A DNA stretch of 64,000 nt from Dactylosporangium sp. AC04546. GTDB lineage: Bacteria > Actinomycetota > Actinomycetes > Mycobacteriales > Micromonosporaceae. The notes under the pieces were generated by a model. The model was not told the origin of the DNA. It saw only the letters and a program-made list of their open reading frames with translations, and searched no databases. Position 1 is the first letter of the stretch, and the number at the start of each line of letters is the position of its first letter. The position numbers and the translations under genes are program-made. The stretch lies in contig NZ_JAHYSG010000053.1 in the NCBI RefSeq assembly GCF_022095675.1, forward strand, positions 1-64,000. Reading direction: 5' to 3'. Shown in pieces: positions 19,407 through 27,460 of this stretch.

Positions 19407-19436
19407 GCGGCCCGCCCTGTCAGAAGGGCGGGCCGC
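19407..19436 (+). terminator. Intrinsic terminator-like hairpin after the lipoprotein gene
   Basis: A perfect 12-bp stem (GCGGCCCGCCCT / AGGGCGGGCCGC) with a six-base loop lies 11 bp past the lipoprotein stop and 9 bp before the CHAT gene. There is no clear U-tract, as is common in high-GC actinobacteria. Confidence 0.7.
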
Positions 19437-19444
19437 TGCCTGAC

Positions 19445-22400
19445 ATGATGTCGGCCATGAATGGCAGCGCCCATTACCAACTGTCCCTCGACGTCCGCGT
19501 CGCGGAGAGCCGGGTGCGCAGCACCGTCACGCTCGACGGCGAGGTGCTGTGCGAGCGCGACGAGCCGCTGCCGTTCGGTCGTGACGAGGTCTGGACGCTG
19601 ATCGACCGGCCCGATGCCGCGGAGCGCCTGGGGCGGCTCGGGCAGCGGCTGTCGGCGGCGCTGTTCGACGCCGAGACGCTCGACCACCTCACCACGATCG
19701 TCACCGACGGAGCCCTCGTCGATGTCGTCGTCACCGGTGACGGGCCCGCCCACGAGCTGCCGTACGAGCTGATCCGGCTCACCGACCAGCGCGTCCTCGC
19801 CGCGGTCGAGGGAGTGCGGTTCACCCGCGCGGTCGCCGGCGTGGAGACCGCCGTGCAGCCGCCGGCGCCCGGGCCGCTGAAGATCCTGGTCGCGGTCGGC
19901 GCGCCCGAGCACACCGCGAACGTGGCGCTCGACGTCGAGGCCGAGATGCAGGCCATCATGAGCGTCGTCGACGGCCTGCGCCGGGTCGAGGTCACGATCC
20001 TCGAAGTGGCCGGGCCACAGGAGATCGCCGCGGCGCTGCGCCGCGACGCGTACCACGTGCTGCACCTGTCGGCCCACGGCTCGCCGCACGGCGTCGAGCT
20101 GGAGGACCGCGACGGCAACGCCGTGCAGGTCGGCGCCGAGGACCTGGTGCGGGTGCTGCGCCGCGGCGGCCGACCGCTCCCGCTCATCGTGCTGTCCAGC
20201 TGCGACGGCGCGGCCGACGCCTCCACCGGGCTGGCGGTGACACTGCTGCGGCACGGCGCGGAGCGGGTGATCGCGATGCAGACGTCGGTCAGCGACCGGT
20301 ACGCGACCGGCCTGCTCACCCGCGTCTACCGCGCCCTGGCCGAGCAGAACCTCCCGGTGGCGGCCGCCCTCGCCGACGCGCGCGCCGCGCTCTTCGACGA
20401 GCCGGGACGCCCCGAGTACGCGGTGGCGACGCTCTTCGCCGCCGGTGACGGTCCATTGTGGAATACAGACGCGGATCCGGTACCACTGGAGAACCCGACC
20501 GACGCGCCGAGCGGAACCGGCGTGCGGGAGCTGGCCTTGGGTGACCTCGTCGGCCGGCGGGCCCTGCTGCGCACCGTGCTGCGGACGCTGCGCGACGACC
20601 TGCCGCCCGCCGCGGGTTCGGCCCTCGTCAACGGCGTCGTCCTGACCGGCGTCGCCGGCATCGGCAAGACCGCCCTGGCCGGGCGCGCGCTGAACCGGCT
20701 GCGCGAGGACGACGACGACCCGTGGGAGATCGTCGTGCACACGGCGGACGACGTCCCCGCCTTGGCGGAGGAGCTGCGCAGCCGGCGGGTACTGCTGCTC
20801 TTCGACGACTTCGAACGGCACCTCACGGTCGGCGGCGAGGCGTTCCACGACCCCGGTTTCGCCGACGCCTTCGCGGCGCTGTGCAAGGCGGCCGAGCGCG
20901 GCAAAATCCTGGTGACCAGCCGGCACCCGCTGCCGTGCGACGTGCCGCTGCTGCGGGTCGAGGTGCCGCGGATGGGCGACGCGGAGCTGGGCCGGCTGCT
21001 GCTGCGTCTGCCTGCGCTGCGCGACCTCGACCCCGACGATCGGGCCACCGTCCTGGAGACGGTCGGCGGCCACCCGCGGCTCGTCGAGTTCGTCGACGCG
21101 CTGCTGCACGGCGAGGGCGGCCGGGCCCGCCTGCCCGAGGTCACCGAGCGGCTGCGCGCCCTCGCCCGGCGCGAGCGGATCGCCCTGGCCCGCTCGGCCG
21201 CCGACGCGCCCGCCGCCGCCGACGCCGCCCGGCAGGCGGTCACGCTCGCGGCTCGCGACATGCTCGTCGAGGAGCTGGTCGGCCTGCTCGACGAGGCCGA
21301 GCGCGAGACGCTGCTGCAGGCGGCCGTGGTGCGGATACCCCTGACCGCTACGGACCTCGCCCTAGCTCTGCAGTCCGACCCGGACGGCACGGCCGGCGCG
21401 GATCTCGCCGCCCACCTTGTCCGGCTGCGGAGCCTCACGCTCGCGGCGGCCCACGGCGACGGCGTGCTCGTCGAGCCGTGGGTCCGCGCGGCCCTTGCCG
21501 GGCTGCAGGGCGACCGGCTGGCCGACCGGCGCCGGCGGGCCGCGGCGATGTGCGCGCAGGTCTTCGACGCCGGACGGGCCGACTTCGGCACCCTCACCGA
21601 GGCCGTCCACCACCTGCGGGTCCTCGACGCGCTCGACGAGCTGGCCGCGTTCGCCGAGCGGGTGCTGCCGCGCCTCGACGGGGACGCGACCGTCGCCTTG
21701 TTCCTCGACCCGGTGACCTCGGCCCTGCCGGAGGACCACCCCGCCTTCGCCGGCCTGGCCGGGCGGGAGCGCGACGCGCTCGAGGCCCTCGGCCGCACCG
21801 CCGACGCCGCCGCGCTCGGCGACCTGGTCATCGCGTGCCATCGCGCCGCGGCAAGGGTTGCGCCGAGCACCGCCGCCGGGAAGGAGCCGAGCACGGCCAC
21901 CGCGGTCGAGCCGAGCACCGCCGCCGGGGAGGAGACGAGCACCGCCGCAGTCGAGCCGAGCGTGGCCGCTGCGGTTGAGTTGAGTGGGGCGCTCGACGTG
22001 CAGGGGCGGCTGTTGCGCCGGCTTGGGCGTACCGGCGACGCGCGTCGCTGCTACGCCGAGGCGCTCGACGTCGATGAGCGGCTCAGCGCGGGCGATCCCG
22101 CCGAAGGGCCGCTGCGCCGCAACGTCGGTCTGAGCCACGGGCGCCTTGCCCAGCTTGCCCTCGACTGCGGGGACCTCGACGACGCCCGCGCGTCGGGCGA
22201 GGCGGCGCTGGACATCCATCGGGCGCTCGCCGAGGCCTTCGCCGAGACGGCGGTGCTCCAGGTCGACCTGGCCAACGCCCTCGGCGTCCTGGCCGCGGTG
22301 CACCGCGCCCAGGGCGACCCGGCCACGGCGCGGGAACTGACCGAACAGGCGCTGGAGCTCTGGCGGCGCCTCACGGCCGCCGCCTCCGAGGAGGCCTCGT

Positions 22401-23107
22401 CACTGCAGGACGAGCTGGCCGGCTCGGTGGGCGCCCTGGCCGACCTGGTCCGCGCCGAGGGCACCGATCCCGCCCGCGCCCGGGAGCTCACGCTGGAGGC
22501 GGCGGGGATCATCGAGGGCCTGGCCGAGGCCGAGCCGGACAGCATCGCGCGCAAGCGGCAGCTGCTGAGCTCGTACTGGCGGCTGGCCGACATGGACGTC
22601 GAGGCCGGCGACCTCGCCTGCGCCGGCAACCACGTGGCGGCAGGGCTGTCCCTCGCCGAGCGCCTGGCCGGGGTCGACGAGGACAGCGTCGACGCCTGGC
22701 GCGACCTGGCCGAGGCGCTGCGCCGGACCGCCGGCCACGCGGCCGCGGGCGGGCACCCGGAGGAGGTACGGGGCAACCTCGAACGGGCGCTGGAGATCGC
22801 GGAGCGCCTGGTGCATCGCTTCCCCCGCGCCGCCGACCGGCACCGCGAGCTGGCCGCGGCCGCCGAGCGGCTGGGCGACTGGCTGCGCGAGACCGGCGAC
22901 CACGTCACGGCTCGCGTACTGTTCCGGCAGGCTGTCGCCGCGTCACGGCGGCGGGCCGCGCTCGATCCGCACGACGCCGGCGCTCCCCTGGCCGAGGCGG
23001 CCCTGCACGCGCGCGTCGCCGAGCTGGACCTGGCGGCCGGGCACGACGGCCGGGCCCGTCAGCGGGGCCGGCGCGCCGTCGCGGTCATTGCTCGCAGCGA
23101 AGGCTGA
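19445..23107 (+). CDS. CHAT protease - STAND/NB-ARC ATPase - TPR protein
   Basis: 1220 residues. An N-terminal CHAT (caspase-like peptidase) domain has its His in HVLHLSAHGS (His211) and its Cys in IVLSSCDGA (Cys253). Next comes a STAND/NB-ARC NTPase with Walker A GVAGIGKT (402-409), Walker B RVLLLFDDFE and the KILVTSRHPLP sensor. A long alpha-helical TPR region (about 830-1220) follows, with repeats such as ARRCYAEALDVDERL and ARELTEQALELWRRL. A low-complexity EPSTA-type insert (21860-21990) separates the ATPase and TPR parts. This architecture occurs in NLR-like bacterial conflict proteins, in which ligand binding to TPRs triggers oligomerisation and proteolysis. The substrate is unknown, and no gasdermin or other obvious target is adjacent. 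Confidence 0.85.
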   Translation: MMSAMNGSAHYQLSLDVRVAESRVRSTVTLDGEVLCERDEPLPFGRDEVWTLIDRPDAAERLGRLGQRLSAALFDAETLDHLTTIVTDGALVDVVVTGDGPAHELPYELIRLTDQRVLAAVEGVRFTRAVAGVETAVQPPAPGPLKILVAVGAPEHTANVALDVEAEMQAIMSVVDGLRRVEVTILEVAGPQEIAAALRRDAYHVLHLSAHGSPHGVELEDRDGNAVQVGAEDLVRVLRRGGRPLPLIVLSSCDGAADASTGLAVTLLRHGAERVIAMQTSVSDRYATGLLTRVYRALAEQNLPVAAALADARAALFDEPGRPEYAVATLFAAGDGPLWNTDADPVPLENPTDAPSGTGVRELALGDLVGRRALLRTVLRTLRDDLPPAAGSALVNGVVLTGVAGIGKTALAGRALNRLREDDDDPWEIVVHTADDVPALAEELRSRRVLLLFDDFERHLTVGGEAFHDPGFADAFAALCKAAERGKILVTSRHPLPCDVPLLRVEVPRMGDAELGRLLLRLPALRDLDPDDRATVLETVGGHPRLVEFVDALLHGEGGRARLPEVTERLRALARRERIALARSAADAPAAADAARQAVTLAARDMLVEELVGLLDEAERETLLQAAVVRIPLTATDLALALQSDPDGTAGADLAAHLVRLRSLTLAAAHGDGVLVEPWVRAALAGLQGDRLADRRRRAAAMCAQVFDAGRADFGTLTEAVHHLRVLDALDELAAFAERVLPRLDGDATVALFLDPVTSALPEDHPAFAGLAGRERDALEALGRTADAAALGDLVIACHRAAARVAPSTAAGKEPSTATAVEPSTAAGEETSTAAVEPSVAAAVELSGALDVQGRLLRRLGRTGDARRCYAEALDVDERLSAGDPAEGPLRRNVGLSHGRLAQLALDCGDLDDARASGEAALDIHRALAEAFAETAVLQVDLANALGVLAAVHRAQGDPATARELTEQALELWRRLTAAASEEASSLQDELAGSVGALADLVRAEGTDPARARELTLEAAGIIEGLAEAEPDSIARKRQLLSSYWRLADMDVEAGDLACAGNHVAAGLSLAERLAGVDEDSVDAWRDLAEALRRTAGHAAAGGHPEEVRGNLERALEIAERLVHRFPRAADRHRELAAAAERLGDWLRETGDHVTARVLFRQAVAASRRRAALDPHDAGAPLAEAALHARVAELDLAAGHDGRARQRGRRAVAVIARSEG

Positions 23108-23178
23108 ATACGCGGCGCAGCGACGGCTGAGCGCGCGGCTCAGCGAGGGGTGACTAAGCGGCGTGTCGAGGTCGGCGT

Positions 23179-23198
23179 CGCCGCTGCTCGCAGCGGCG
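23179..23198. terminator. Bidirectional terminator-like hairpin
   Basis: CGCCGCTG / CAGCGGCG is a perfect 8-bp stem with a CTCG loop, between the convergent CHAT gene and the T7SS-associated operon. The surrounding 23108-23216 gap carries no gene. Confidence 0.5.
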
Positions 23199-23216
23199 GG
23201 TGACCGCCCGGGCGGG

Positions 23217-23666
23217 CTACTCCTCGTGCTGGCGGATGACGCCGGTGGTGAGCTCGGCGCTGGCGATCATGCGGGTGATCTCGATGGGGGGCGAGCGGAA
23301 CTCGGTCGCCACGACCGCGAACGGGTCGGCGAACCCGGTGGCGGTCTCGATCACGTAGCGGAAGCCGCGCGGCGAGCGCGGCGCGTCGCGGATCGCCCAG
23401 CGGGCGCCGTGCCGCACGATCATGTACTCGGCGACGAACGCGCCGAGGTCCGTGTGCAGCGTGACCCAGTCGTCCTGCTGGAACTGGCTGAGGTTCAGCC
23501 CCGACACGTACCGCTGCAGATAGGGCACCAGGACGAACGGGTCGGCGGCGACCGCCTGGGCGGGAGCGTCGAGCCCGCGCACCAGGGCCTCGAAGTTCTG
23601 ATGAGACTCGCTCGCCCAGACCGGCAGATCCTCGCGGGCCTGAGCCGCGTTCTCGCTCATGAACAT
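23217..23666 (-). CDS. Putative immunity protein of the T7SS nuclease toxin
   Basis: 149 residues (ATG at 23666, or the in-frame ATG at 23660). An acidic, mixed alpha/beta single domain without signal peptide or transmembrane helix, including FQQDDWVTLHTDLGAFVAEYM and FRSPPIEITRMIASAEL. I do not recognise the family. It starts 8 bp after the nuclease toxin stop on the same strand and is the last gene of the WXG-containing operon, the usual place for a cytosolic immunity protein. Function is inferred from position only. Confidence 0.55.
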   Translation of the reverse strand: MFMSENAAQAREDLPVWASESHQNFEALVRGLDAPAQAVAADPFVLVPYLQRYVSGLNLSQFQQDDWVTLHTDLGAFVAEYMIVRHGARWAIRDAPRSPRGFRYVIETATGFADPFAVVATEFRSPPIEITRMIASAELTTGVIRQHEE

Positions 23667-23674
23667 CCCATCGC

Positions 23675-24334
23675 TTAGCTGTGGATATTGGCGATGATAC
23701 CAGCGCTGTCGAGGTATCTCAGCAGCTCAGGTGAGGGCGGGGCGCCCACGAACACCCAGCGCGGATCATAGGTCGGATCGGCGTTGCGCAGGGCGACGTC
23801 CTTGTTGATCTGCTCCTTGATCTTGTCGCTGAGCGGCACCTCCACCTTGACGGGGACATTCTGGCCGTCAACCTCGATCATCCGGTACGGCCCGTAGGTC
23901 TTGACCTCGACCGCGATCGTCTGCCCGTTGACGTGGACCGGGACGTCCACGTGGCGGCCGCCGGGCGTGGTGACCGGGAAGTCCGGGTCGTCGTTCATGT
24001 CCACCGGATAGTGCTGCGTTGGGTCGCCGCCCCACAGCTCGCGGACCCACTCCTCACCGCGCTGCCAGCGCTCCCGCACGTCCTTCGTGTTGACTACCTG
24101 GCTCCGCGTGCGCGTGGTGCTGCTGGGCGGCAGCGCGAGCGGCGGCCGGCCGGCCTGAGCGGCCTGCCCGGTCGTCTCCTGCGCCTGCGTGACGGTCTGC
24201 GCGTCGGCGGGCCGGACCCGCCTGGGCGAGTCGCCGCCGTCACCGCCGTGGGTGGTGTCGGCGCCGTCGCCGTCGGAGCCGTGCGGGTGCGTGCCCCCGC
24301 CGCCGGTCGTGGTCGGTCCGTGTGGTCTGCCCAT
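23675..24334 (-). CDS. Polymorphic toxin with restriction-endonuclease-like domain
   Basis: 219 residues. The first 85 or so are Gly/Thr/His/Pro-rich and disordered. The C-terminal part (about 90-219) carries RHVDVPVHVNG, TIAVEVKTYG and KEQINKDVALRNADPTY. The spaced D, E-V-K and Q-x(3)-D positions match a PD-(D/E)xK nuclease core, as in REase-type toxins of polymorphic toxin systems. The ending RWVFVGAPPSPELLRYLDSAGI supports this. It follows a WXG-like gene by a few bases and precedes a putative immunity gene. It may be exported through a type VII (ESX-like) system encoded elsewhere. ATG 24334 is preferred over GTG 24337. Confidence 0.7.
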   Translation of the reverse strand: MGRPHGPTTTGGGGTHPHGSDGDGADTTHGGDGGDSPRRVRPADAQTVTQAQETTGQAAQAGRPPLALPPSSTTRTRSQVVNTKDVRERWQRGEEWVRELWGGDPTQHYPVDMNDDPDFPVTTPGGRHVDVPVHVNGQTIAVEVKTYGPYRMIEVDGQNVPVKVEVPLSDKIKEQINKDVALRNADPTYDPRWVFVGAPPSPELLRYLDSAGIIANIHS

Positions 24335-24338
24335 CACC

Positions 24339-25040
24339 CTAGCCGTTCAGCAGCTTGGTCAGGTTGGTGAGGCTCATGATCAGCGCGGAGATGTAGGACA
24401 GGATGCGCCCGGCCCACTTGAGGACGGCGGCGACGATCTGTGCCGCGATCACCGGGATCGTGACGACGAAGATCGCCTCGACGGCCCACACGATGACGCG
24501 GGCCACCAGGTCGGCGATGAGGTCGCGGACGAGCTCGCGGGTGAACTGCACGAGCTCACCGGCGGCGTAGGTGGCCTCGGCCATGGCGACCGAGACGGCG
24601 CCGAGCCCGCTGAGCGCGTCGACGTTGTTGAGCATCAGCCCGTGGTACGCGTCGGAGGCCTCGCCGTGCCAGCTCGGCATGTCGGCGCCGAGCGCCCGCT
24701 GCAGGTCCTCGCCCATCTTGAACAGCGCGTCGGCCATGTTGTTCCAGGTCGCCCCGTGCGAGCGGACCACGTCGGGCATGCCGGTGAGCTGGTCGAGCAT
24801 CTCGCGCAGGGGGTCGAAGTACTCCATCGCCCAGCCGAGGCCGTTGGCCAGCAGCGCGCTGAACGGGTCCATCACGGTGGAGGCGACCTCGAGGCCGAGG
24901 CCGGCGCCGGCCAGCACGTCGTCGACCCAGCCCTTGCTGTGGATCGCGTCGACCAGGCCCTGGATGCTCTCGCCCATCGACGAGCCGGTCCACGCCCGGC
25001 GGGTCGACTCGACCGAAGCGATCAGGGAGCCCTCGGTCAT
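24339..25040 (-). CDS. WXG100-superfamily-like helical protein of T7SS cassette
   Basis: 233 residues. The ATG at 25040 overlaps the preceding stop in an ATGA. A helical region contains MPSWHGEASDAYHGLM, a W-x-G-like turn, around the middle, preceded by GATWNNMADALFKMGEDL. The C-terminal third holds two to three hydrophobic segments (VIVWAVEAIFVVTIPVIAAQIVAAV). Such proteins form helical hairpin partners or carriers for type VII secretion effectors. Position between the EspC-like protein and the nuclease toxin suggests it escorts the toxin or provides its export signal. Confidence 0.65.
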   Translation of the reverse strand: MTEGSLIASVESTRRAWTGSSMGESIQGLVDAIHSKGWVDDVLAGAGLGLEVASTVMDPFSALLANGLGWAMEYFDPLREMLDQLTGMPDVVRSHGATWNNMADALFKMGEDLQRALGADMPSWHGEASDAYHGLMLNNVDALSGLGAVSVAMAEATYAAGELVQFTRELVRDLIADLVARVIVWAVEAIFVVTIPVIAAQIVAAVLKWAGRILSYISALIMSLTNLTKLLNG

Positions 25041-25348
25041 GACGTGCCGTACTTGTTCATGATGTCGCCGTTGTCGCTCTCGACCGCGTCGTAGGCGTTG
25101 GCGGTCATGTCCAGGCCCTGCAGGACGAGCATGAGGTTCTCCTGCACGTACGCGATCAGCTCGTCCTGCTTCGCGTGCCGGCTCTCCAGGATGGCGGAGA
25201 TCCACCCGCACAGCAGCCCGTAGGCCTGGTCGTCCTGGCGGATGTGCGCGCTGGCGGTCTTGACCGCGTGGAACCGCGCGACCAGGTCCTCGATCTTGCT
25301 GGCGTGCGACCGGATCTCGGCCGTGTCGACCTTCATGCCGTCGGCCAT
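25037..25348 (-). CDS. EspC-like ESX secretion-associated protein
   Basis: 103 residues, the size and pattern of the T7SS EspC family: a predicted all-helical protein starting MKVDTAEIRSHASKIEDL, a central DQAYGLLCGW and a second helix ending QGLDMTANAYDAVESDNG. In ESX loci these small proteins are co-secreted with WXG partners. It is translationally coupled (ATGA) to the WXG-like gene and 4 bp downstream of the YbaB-like gene. No ESX core component (EccC, EccD) is in the window. Confidence 0.7.
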   Translation of the reverse strand: MADGMKVDTAEIRSHASKIEDLVARFHAVKTASAHIRQDDQAYGLLCGWISAILESRHAKQDELIAYVQENLMLVLQGLDMTANAYDAVESDNGDIMNKYGTS

Positions 25349-25352
25349 GCCG

Positions 25353-25772
25353 TCACCACCGGTCCTGCGGCCGGTCCGGGGTCTGCTCCGATGCCTGGCC
25401 CGGCTCGCTCAGCCGCTCCCCGACCCGCTCGGCGATCGCCCGCCCGGTCGGTGAGCCGGGCATGGTCTCCTCGATGACCTCTCGGGACCGCGCGGCCAGC
25501 CGCGCCTTGGCCTCCTGCATGGTGGTCATGATCGTGCGGGCGACGACGTCGGGCGCGACCCGCTGGATGCGCTGCCCGAGCCGCAGGTCGACCAGCGCCC
25601 CGCTGACGTCGACGGTCACCTCGCACAGCCCGTTGGGGTCGGCCGCGGTCATCCGCAGGTCCCGCAGCCGGTCACTCATCGCCTGGGTCTCGGCGGCCAT
25701 GCGGTCGATGCGGCCGCGCCACTCTGCGACCTGCTCCATCGCGCCGTCCGGATCCAGCAAGCCTCCGCTCAC
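25353..25772 (-). CDS. YbaB/EbfC-like protein of T7SS cassette
   Basis: About 139 residues from the GTG at 25772, which has a G-rich ribosome site. A helix (MEQVAEWRGRIDRMAAETQAM) is followed by a short beta-sheet with the YbaB-type pattern GLCEVTVDVSGALVDLRLG, then another helix. YbaB/EbfC proteins are small DNA-binding dimers. A variant regularly heads actinobacterial WXG/toxin operons, where its role is unclear. Upstream alternative starts exist. Confidence 0.65.
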   Translation of the reverse strand: MSGGLLDPDGAMEQVAEWRGRIDRMAAETQAMSDRLRDLRMTAADPNGLCEVTVDVSGALVDLRLGQRIQRVAPDVVARTIMTTMQEAKARLAARSREVIEETMPGSPTGRAIAERVGERLSEPGQASEQTPDRPQDRW

Positions 25773-25886
25773 GACCCCCCCGTCCCCCGGCCTCGAGCCC
25801 CGGTCTGACTGGGTACGGTACCGCAGCACCTCACCCCCGGGTGACCTACGAAGACCGTCGATCCACCGGGTACCGCGTGCCCTCCG

Positions 25887-26279
25887 TCACAGGGACTTCA
25901 GGCCCGCGTCGGTCGGGGTGAAGCCGCCCGCATGGAGGTAGAAGTCGCGCAGGTGGGGCTCGAAGTCGACGTGCAGCCAGTCGCAGCCGGCCGCCCGGGC
26001 TCCCTCGGCCGCCAGCTCGACGAGCCGGGCGCCGATCCCCCGGCGGCGGGCCTCCGGGGCGACCATCGTGTCGAGGATGAACGCGTGGGCGCCGCCGTCC
26101 CAGGCCACGACGACGAAGCCCACGAGGTCGCCGTCCTCGCGGGCGCAGACCCAGCCGAGGGCGTGCCGGTCGAGCCTGGCGCGCCAGTCGCTGCGGCCGT
26201 CCCCGTCGAACGACCGGGCATGCAGCGCGGCGACCTCGGGGTCGCCGAAGTCGCCGCGCCATTCGTAGGTGAGGGTCAT
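25887..26279 (-). CDS. GNAT-family N-acetyltransferase
   Basis: 130 residues. The ATG at 26279 overlaps the stop of the DUF998 gene (ATGA). Acetyl-CoA-binding motif A is clear: AFILDTMVAPEARRRGIGARLVELAAEGAR, with the R-R-G-I-G turn. It is followed by GCDWLHVDFEPHLRDFYLHAGGF, a typical GNAT beta5-alpha4 segment. Substrate unknown. It is co-translated with the membrane protein upstream. Confidence 0.8.
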   Translation of the reverse strand: MTLTYEWRGDFGDPEVAALHARSFDGDGRSDWRARLDRHALGWVCAREDGDLVGFVVVAWDGGAHAFILDTMVAPEARRRGIGARLVELAAEGARAAGCDWLHVDFEPHLRDFYLHAGGFTPTDAGLKSL

Positions 26280-26890
26280 CGCAGCATCTTGGCGTACAGC
26301 GTGGTCGTCCACGCCGTCACGAGCGCCTGGGAAAGCAGCAGGAGGCGGAAGTCGCCGGCGGCGAAGGAGGCCACGTCGGCGGCGATCACCGCGACCGGCG
26401 TCGCGATCGTCCAGGCGAGCCAGCCGCGTTCACCCTGGCGCGCGAAGCGGCGGGCGAACACCACGAACGCGGCCAGGCCGGCGAGCCCGGCGACGCCCGG
26501 CCCCATCGAGTGGACCGTGCCGTGCCAGGTGACGGTGTCGGCGGTGCCGACCGGATAGCCGTTGATGGGGTCGGTCTGGAAGAGCCCCGCCACCAGCAGG
26601 CCGGCACCGCCGGCCCCGACGAGGACCGCCCCCCAGGTGCCGGCGCCGGCGCGGCGGAGGCCGACGGCGCCGGCCAGGCTGAGCAGCCCGCAGACGAAGA
26701 AGTTGGCGACCTGCACCCAGCCCTGGTCGCCGAGGACCAGCGAGCTGAGCGGGTGCCGGGCGGGGTCGAAGCCGTCGTGACTGTACGCCTGGATCAGCAC
26801 GACGACGAGGAACAGCGGGCCGGCGACGGCTCCGGCGATCAGCAACGGCCGTGTGGCAACGACCGTCCGGACGTTCACAGCGGTGGTCAT
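26276..26890 (-). CDS. DUF998-family membrane protein
   Basis: About 204 residues from the ATG at 26890, with six predicted transmembrane helices. DUF998 features include HPLSSLVLGDQGWVQVANFFVCGLL and LFQTDPINGYPVG, and the later WHGTVHSMGPG. Function of the family is unknown. A palindrome (GTGACCA-TT-TGGTCAC) lies 14 bp upstream of the start, so the gene is probably controlled by a TetR/PadR-like regulator located elsewhere. It is coupled to a GNAT gene. Confidence 0.75.
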   Translation of the reverse strand: MTTAVNVRTVVATRPLLIAGAVAGPLFLVVVLIQAYSHDGFDPARHPLSSLVLGDQGWVQVANFFVCGLLSLAGAVGLRRAGAGTWGAVLVGAGGAGLLVAGLFQTDPINGYPVGTADTVTWHGTVHSMGPGVAGLAGLAAFVVFARRFARQGERGWLAWTIATPVAVIAADVASFAAGDFRLLLLSQALVTAWTTTLYAKMLR

Positions 26891-26903
26891 GCATTCAAAA
26901 TAG

Positions 26904-26919
26904 GTGACCATTTGGTCAC
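26904..26919. promoter_or_regulatory. Operator-like dyad upstream of DUF998 gene
   Basis: GTGACCATTTGGTCAC is a perfect 16-bp dyad (7-bp arms, 2-bp centre) in an AT-richer stretch directly before the DUF998 start. It overlaps where a promoter must lie. It resembles TetR/PadR-type operators; no such regulator gene is adjacent. Confidence 0.6.
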
Positions 26920-26970
26920 ATGTCAACGCGGACTTGACCTCAACATTGGTTCAGGTTTTAGGCTCAGGGC

Positions 26971-27459
26971 GTGACGATCATTGCCGGGGCCGAGCTCGCG
27001 GAGCTCTTCCGGGGCGCGTTCCGGGCCTACCCCACCGGCGTGGCGGTCATCACCGCCCGCGGGCCGGCCGGGCCGGTCGGGCTGACCGCGTCGAGCGTCG
27101 CGTCGGTGTCGGTCGCGCCGCCCGCGCTGTCGTTCTCGGTGATGGACTCACCCTCGGCGCTCGTCATCGCGGCCGCGCCGAGCCTCGTGGTCAACCTGCT
27201 CGGCGCCGGGCACGCGGCGCTCGCCGCGGACTTCGCGCGGGCCGGCGGGCCCCGGTTCACCGCCGATCAGGGCTGGGAGACGCTGCCGACCGGGGAGCCG
27301 GTGCTCGCCGGCGCCGCCGCGGCCCTGCGGTGCGAGCCGCTGCACCGGGTGCCGGTCGGCGCCTCGACGCTCGTCGTCGCCCAGGTCACCGAGGTGTGGC
27401 CGGGCCCGCCGGGGCCGGCGCTGATCCACCACGAGCGGCGGTTCACCGCCACGACCTGA
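26971..27459 (+). CDS. Flavin reductase-like FMN-binding protein
   Basis: 162 residues from a GTG. The N-terminal AYPTGVAVITARGPAGPVGLTASSVASVSVAPPALSFSV motif set is diagnostic of the flavin reductase/HpaC-like FMN-binding split barrel. These enzymes give reduced FMN or FAD to two-component monooxygenases or reduce flavin directly. Its stop nearly touches the convergent dehydrogenase gene. No monooxygenase partner is adjacent, so the client enzyme is unknown. Confidence 0.8.
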   Translation: MTIIAGAELAELFRGAFRAYPTGVAVITARGPAGPVGLTASSVASVSVAPPALSFSVMDSPSALVIAAAPSLVVNLLGAGHAALAADFARAGGPRFTADQGWETLPTGEPVLAGAAAALRCEPLHRVPVGASTLVVAQVTEVWPGPPGPALIHHERRFTATT

Positions 27460-27460
27460 G

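Noticed and set aside
24339-25211. Longer start for the WXG-like gene beyond 25040
   Set aside because: The extension reads through the EspC-like gene in another frame; the ATGA overlap at 25037-25040 marks the real start.
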